Source of the DNA: Oxyruncus cristatus
Lineage: Eukaryota; Chordata; Aves; Passeriformes; Cotingidae
Length of the DNA stretch: 64,000 bases
Assembly: GCA_013399855.1 (NCBI GenBank)
Contig: VXAY01002462.1
Span: 461,095 to 525,094, forward strand
Direction: 5' to 3'
The notes beneath the pieces were generated by a model, which had not been told where the DNA came from, did not search any database, and saw nothing but the letters and a program-made list of their open reading frames with translations. Below are positions 47,601-53,600 of this stretch, piece by piece (within the stretch, counting starts at the first letter, position 1; the number at the start of each line of letters is the position of its first letter). The position numbers were made by a program, and so were the translations under genes.

Positions 47601-50600
47601 ATTAAGTAATAGTCTATAGTTGTGGTAGAAAAAAATGTTTGTTTTCTTTTCTGACAGCGTGCCCTGGAATTTTAGTAAGCCTTATGAGGATTAATTGAAA
47701 ATAGTATAAAGGCTCTACCCTTTTGTTGCCTGCAGGATGTTGTACCTCAAGCCTTGCTGGATCAGTACTTATCAATGACTGATCCGTCCCGCGCACAAAC
47801 AGTCGATACCGAGATTGCCAAGCACTGTGCCTACAGCCTGCCAGGGGTGGCATTGACACTGGGCAGGCAGAACTGGCACTGTCTGAAAGACACCTATGAG
47901 ACACTGGCATCTGACATGCAGGTAAGCTCAAGCAGCTCTCACAGCAAATGATCTGAACTTCTGTGATGTGACAACGAACAATCTGAACCTCTGTGGTGAT
48001 TTCTCTTGTTTACTGGGTGTTGGGTTGCCCTGCTTTTTCCATGGAGCTTTCCGTTGCTGATGTTAGTTATTTATATAAGGAATGAATGTGTCTCAGAAGA
48101 AGCTGGGGGTGTGTAGTGCTCAGGTAGTAAGGAAATGGGAGTGGGAGGTGTATCTCCAGTAGGAAAGGGAGGAGTGGTCTCCGATTTCCTCTGCTTGCTT
48201 GAGATCTTACGGTGGTGTCTGGGAGTCTCATACGTACGAGAATTTGGGCTGTGCTGCTCTGCGAGCCCGACATTGCCCCTGCAGGCATGTCTGGAGCTCA
48301 GTGAGTCAGCCTCACGCCAGGCCTTTGGTGCTGCATCCAGTTAGTCATAGAGGAATAACATCACTTGTCACCATGCAGCATTGCTGCTTTAAAAACAAAT
48401 GCTGGAAATAGCACCATTTTCCCTGTTGTCAGGTGGTAAGGAGGTGGCTTTTTTCATTGTGCTGTTGATTTACAGTTGTTTCCCAGTCCTCCTTTGTTTC
48501 CTTTTTTGGGGATGCTCTTTGCATTTTTCAAAATATTCTCAGACTACTTCACCTCTCTTGAACTTGCTGCTTGCTATGTCAGAGCAGCAGGTCTCAGTGA
48601 TACATAGCGAGCAATTTATACATGGCTATTGCTCATGTTTTCCAAACTCCTTTGTAACCATTAAAAACAAACAGCTAATAAATTTAAAACATAAGTAAAA
48701 ACAAATTACCCTTTGTTCAAAACAGTCTGGAGTTTATTGCCAGTCTAATCTGAATTAAGATCAAATCACCAAACCAGGGCAAAAGAACAGTACCCAGGCT
48801 AATTGGAAAGTGCTGGCTAAAGAATAGATGCTATTTCATTTTTAAAAGACTTATTTGAAATAGCTACTCAATTAAAATAGAGCACCCTCAATTTAGGGTG
48901 TCTAAAAGCTCTACTGGTCTTTGGCTACTGAGCACTCAGTGTGGAAGAAACTTTACCTATTATGGAAGGTAAAATATCCCAGCTGAAATACTGTGGGATA
49001 TATGCTTTATTCTGCTTTATAAATTAAATGAGGAAGAGAGTAGTAGTATGAAACTAATTTATACAAAAAAAATTTAAAGCAAAAAGTAATGTGTGCAAGA
49101 GTACTGATGTCAGGAATACTATTTTCCTTCCTGGCACCCAGAAAGTTAAAATATTTTCATAACTTCCATTTGCCTAGTTCCTTGATATTCATGTGGAAGA
49201 GATGATACGTGATCATTTGTCCTCTCTTCCATTTTCCTCCTTTTTCTTTTTTCTTTAAATTTCCAATTTAACTTTTAGTTGTTACATGAGACACTTTGAA
49301 GGTGTTTGTCAGTACTGTAGCTTGCTGGGAGTCCAGCTTGGATGCTGACCCTCCGGTTAGAATAGAGCACTTCAGATCAATAACATTAATTTATTTATGT
49401 TGCAGTGGAAGGTTCGGCGGACACTGGCGTTTTCTATACATGAACTTGCTGTCATCCTTGGAGACCAGCTTACAGCTGGAGATTTAGTTCCTGTCTTCAA
49501 TGGCTTTTTGAAAGACCTGGATGAAGTCAGGATAGGTGTGCTTAAGCACTTGCATGACTTTCTGAAGGTATGTCTGTGTTCAGCTCTGGTCAAGTGCAAT
49601 TACGAGTCATTCATTTCTTTGTATGTACCTGCTTTTTAACTTAACACTGGTATAACTTTGTGGGAATCTCTGCAGATGGAATATATACTGGAATATATTT
49701 TACAGGAGATCTGTGTTGCTGATACTTTCTTTTCTCAGAAGAGCCTTTGTTGTGCATGTTTATTCAATATGTAGATGGCAGTGGATGATTTTTTTGGTGG
49801 CTGTAACCTCTCTGCACAACTTGTCAAATTTCTGTAGAAGTTTTTCTATAAGTGCCTCATTTTTGGAGCTGAAAGACAAAAATCATTAAACTGTCTTTAC
49901 TGCTTGTGCCTCTCATTTCCTGGAGTGAAAGTAGAGGCTAGATTAGATTTTGCTTTCAGTAGTGCCTCACGTGTTTTTACATCCTTCAGCATGATAGGGT
50001 TTAGCCCAGGAAGGCAACACCATTGCTAAAGATTTGGGGTTTTTAAATAAAGATCAGTGTTTCATTAGCTGTTATTTTAGAGCTCTTGTTCTGTCTGCTG
50101 ATTGTAGCCTGTAGTTCTTTATGTATGTTAATATTTACTGTTACAGCTTCTTCATGTTGACAAAAGACGAGAGTATCTTTATCAACTTCAGGAATTCCTG
50201 GTGACTGATAACAGCAGGAACTGGCGTTTCCGTGCTGAGCTGGCTGAGTATGTTGTTTTCTGAATGCTTGTTTTTATTGTTATGGATATTTAAAATTGTG
50301 AAAATAATATAATAGATGTTTTACTGTTTTTAATTAGTAGATAGCCCTTATCCTATTCATCCCCTTGCTTAGAAATTCCCAGTTGTTGTATATCACCTAT
50401 AATAGTTGGAGCCTGAATGTTTTCTTTTTCCCATCAATGTATGTTGAAAGCATTACCTTTCCATAAAAAGGAAGCTGCCAGAAGTTAAGACCACGTCTGG
50501 TTGCTCTTGCAGTCATTAGAAGTGTTGTAGCTGTTTGGCTGCCAGTTGCTGTATTTGATGGGTAGGCTGAATTTGTGTCTATGAAATGGAGGAGATCAGG

Positions 50601-53600
50601 ATCTCGAGGGCACTGACAAAAGTGAGTAGCAGAGTAGTGGACCTTGGACTTCATCTGAGCAGGCTTTTGCTCATGAAAGAAATGTATGTGCAAGTACAGG
50701 GAAGGTGCTGATAAACTGGAGCAAGTTCAGCAGGTAGCCACTGAGTTGGTCAGGGCTGCAGCACGTACCCTGCGGGGAGAGACTGTGACCAGGGCTTCTC
50801 TAGCAGGAAAGATGAAAGGAACAGAGAGTAATGACTAATTACAGTGTGTTTGTTGAATTAAATTTTGAGAAACCTAGTTTAATAGCTGATCATAACGGTT
50901 TTACTGCATTTGAGTGTGCTTTTGGTTCAGCAGCTACAAATCAGTTACCTGTTACTGCTGGTAAGGAGACATTCTCTCAACTGCTTTGTAGCGTGTCATG
51001 TCACTTCTTTGGACGTACTCTCTGCCATCCATGACACGTAGTGTCTGAAACCTGCTGAAATCTTAATCAACTCTTTACGAGTTGAAGAAGACTGGTAATT
51101 TCTCAGTTGTCCAGTACACTCTGAAGAAGAGCAAGTTTATTAATTTGTTAAATCAGTGTACTTAAGTGACCAGGAATACTTATCAGACTAAGTCAGAGGG
51201 GTTGCTGTTTAGCTGTACATGTGTTTTATGTGTGAGGTGTCTTTACCAGGTATTCAGATGTATGTGCATGCCCAGTGTCACAGCTGTATCACTGTGCTGC
51301 ACCTACACTGTAGCTGTTACCAAGATCCCTGATAAATGCAGCCTTGGTCTCTTGCCTCTGCACTGGCTTTTCATTCTTCAGGCTCACACAGTGTTTTGCC
51401 AGTATTGTGAATAAAGGGCAATTTAATATTTGCAAGTGACCCATAGTCAAACTGATGGCACTGAAAAATAGAAGATTTTGCTTCCCAGTAACTTTATTAC
51501 AGCCACATTGCATATTTGATAAGTGTTATCATATAAATGATGATATTCAGTTAAGCTACCTTTTTCTTATTATAATTTACTGTTTGCTTTTTCTTCCATC
51601 TTGCAGGCAACTGATCTTGCTTCTAGACCTGTACAGTGCCAGAGACATCTATGACTACTTGCGACCTATCGCTTTCAGCCTCTGTGCAGACAAAGTGTCT
51701 TCTGTCCGTTGGATTTCCTACAAGCTGGTAAAGCAATCTAAATAAATTTAGAGTTTCAAACTTCTGAGCATTGGTCGTCAGAAAAAAAAAATTAATTTTT
51801 TATTTTTTTCCTCATTTCTTCAAGGTTAGTGAGATGGTAAAAAAGCTGTACATGGCTTCAACATCAACCTTTGTGATAGACCTCATGAATGAACTCGTTG
51901 AAAAGTTCTGTAGATGCCACAAATGGTCCGGTCGGCAAACTTTTGTCTTTATTTGCCAGGTGAAATATCTTTTTGGTTTGGTTTTTTTTTGGTTTTGGGA
52001 GGTGGTGGTGGTGGCCAGGATTACTGGGCCATGGCAACTGGAACTCCCCAGCTGAATATTGACAATATTTTAATGAATAATTGGGAACTTTGTTTCCAAG
52101 GGAATAGTTTCATGGCTGCTTTCTTCTGTGTTTCTCCAGAGTTGAGCTTGAATGCGTCTTTAGCTTAGCATATTAGCACCAGGTCATCAATTCTGATGTT
52201 TATTATAGAACAAAAACATAGCAAAATAATCCTTGAGTTTAGAATCTTCCCTGAGCTTTGTTGACTTTTTTTATAATATTCTGCAGCAGCCAACCATTCT
52301 TTTGGGTTACCTTTTAGAAATCAATCAGCAGGAGCTGCCTATACCTCCTTACCTGGCTTGTGTACCTTAGTCAAAGCCAATGTATTCTCTGCAAAATAAG
52401 CAGAGGAGTTGAAAGTAGCTGGGGTCCCACAGAAATGGTCAAATTTGGAGGCCGTAGCAGAGGTGCAGACTGGGAGGCAACACGGCTGCTGCCCAAGTGG
52501 GACAGTTCTTAGAAGTATTTGGAGAAATGTGAGCTTTGAGCTTCTTTAGAGGAACACAGTTGTGTACAACAGATGTTTATTGAGATGAACCATTCTTGTT
52601 TTAAGATAGTATCTAGTTAAAACAAAGACTAAATCTTGAGAAGGATTGAAAAGGTTTTCAACTCTTCTTCCCTGTTTTCAAATGGTACAGCCATTTAGGA
52701 AAAAAAAAGGAATTTCCAGACTTTATTTGGCTTGTAACTGAACCTGAATTTCCTCAACTTGTTTCATTATGTATAGGTTTGTGCTAGAAAGTATTGTACC
52801 ATATTTTAAACCTTTGTGGATACTAACTACTGTATCCATGCTATGAAGTTAGCTCTGACTGTGGGTTGGGATTTCATCCTCACTGTGCTGAAATTTAATG
52901 AAATTGCTTCTGTGTTCTTGCCAGACTATCAGTGAAGATGACTGCCTGCCCATGGACCAGTTTGCTGTGCATCTGTTGCCACACTTACTACACTTGGCAT
53001 CTGACAAGGTTCCAAATGTTCGAGTCCTGCTCGCGAAAACATTAAAGCAAACCCTTTTAGAGAAAGGTTAGTGGCAGAGAGAGTTGCAATGGGCTGACTG
53101 TGTGGGGATTTTTTGTCCCTTCACTTTTCTATAGTCAGCTGGGAAAGAAGAAACAATATCAGATGTGGGCTGCTCGTGCTTTTACAGTCTCCTTGGTGTG
53201 GGATGTTACCTTGGCTGAGATAAAACTGTGACCCTTGTTGTGGTGTCAGACCTGCTGTTGTGTAATGCTGAGGAAATAAGAGGTCTTGCTCGTATGCCAG
53301 GCTGTTCTTTTGGTGTCATTTTCCTTGAAGGAGCTAGTTTGTAGAGGTGTCACCAAAAACCAGAAATGAACAACTAGCAACTGTAAAGTTGTTGAGCAGT
53401 ACCCTTTATTTGGTTAAAAAAAAAATTAAAATCTGTTGATGTTCTGTGTAAAGAGGAAGAAAGAAAAATCCCTCCATACAAATTCACTGTCTGTTTTCTC
53501 ACTGTGGGGAGAAGAGGTGGCTGCTTTGTGTTTTTTATATTTTATCGTAGCAGTGGGAAAAAAACTGCTCTGCGTTCTCTTCAGGGAAATCAGCATGCAA

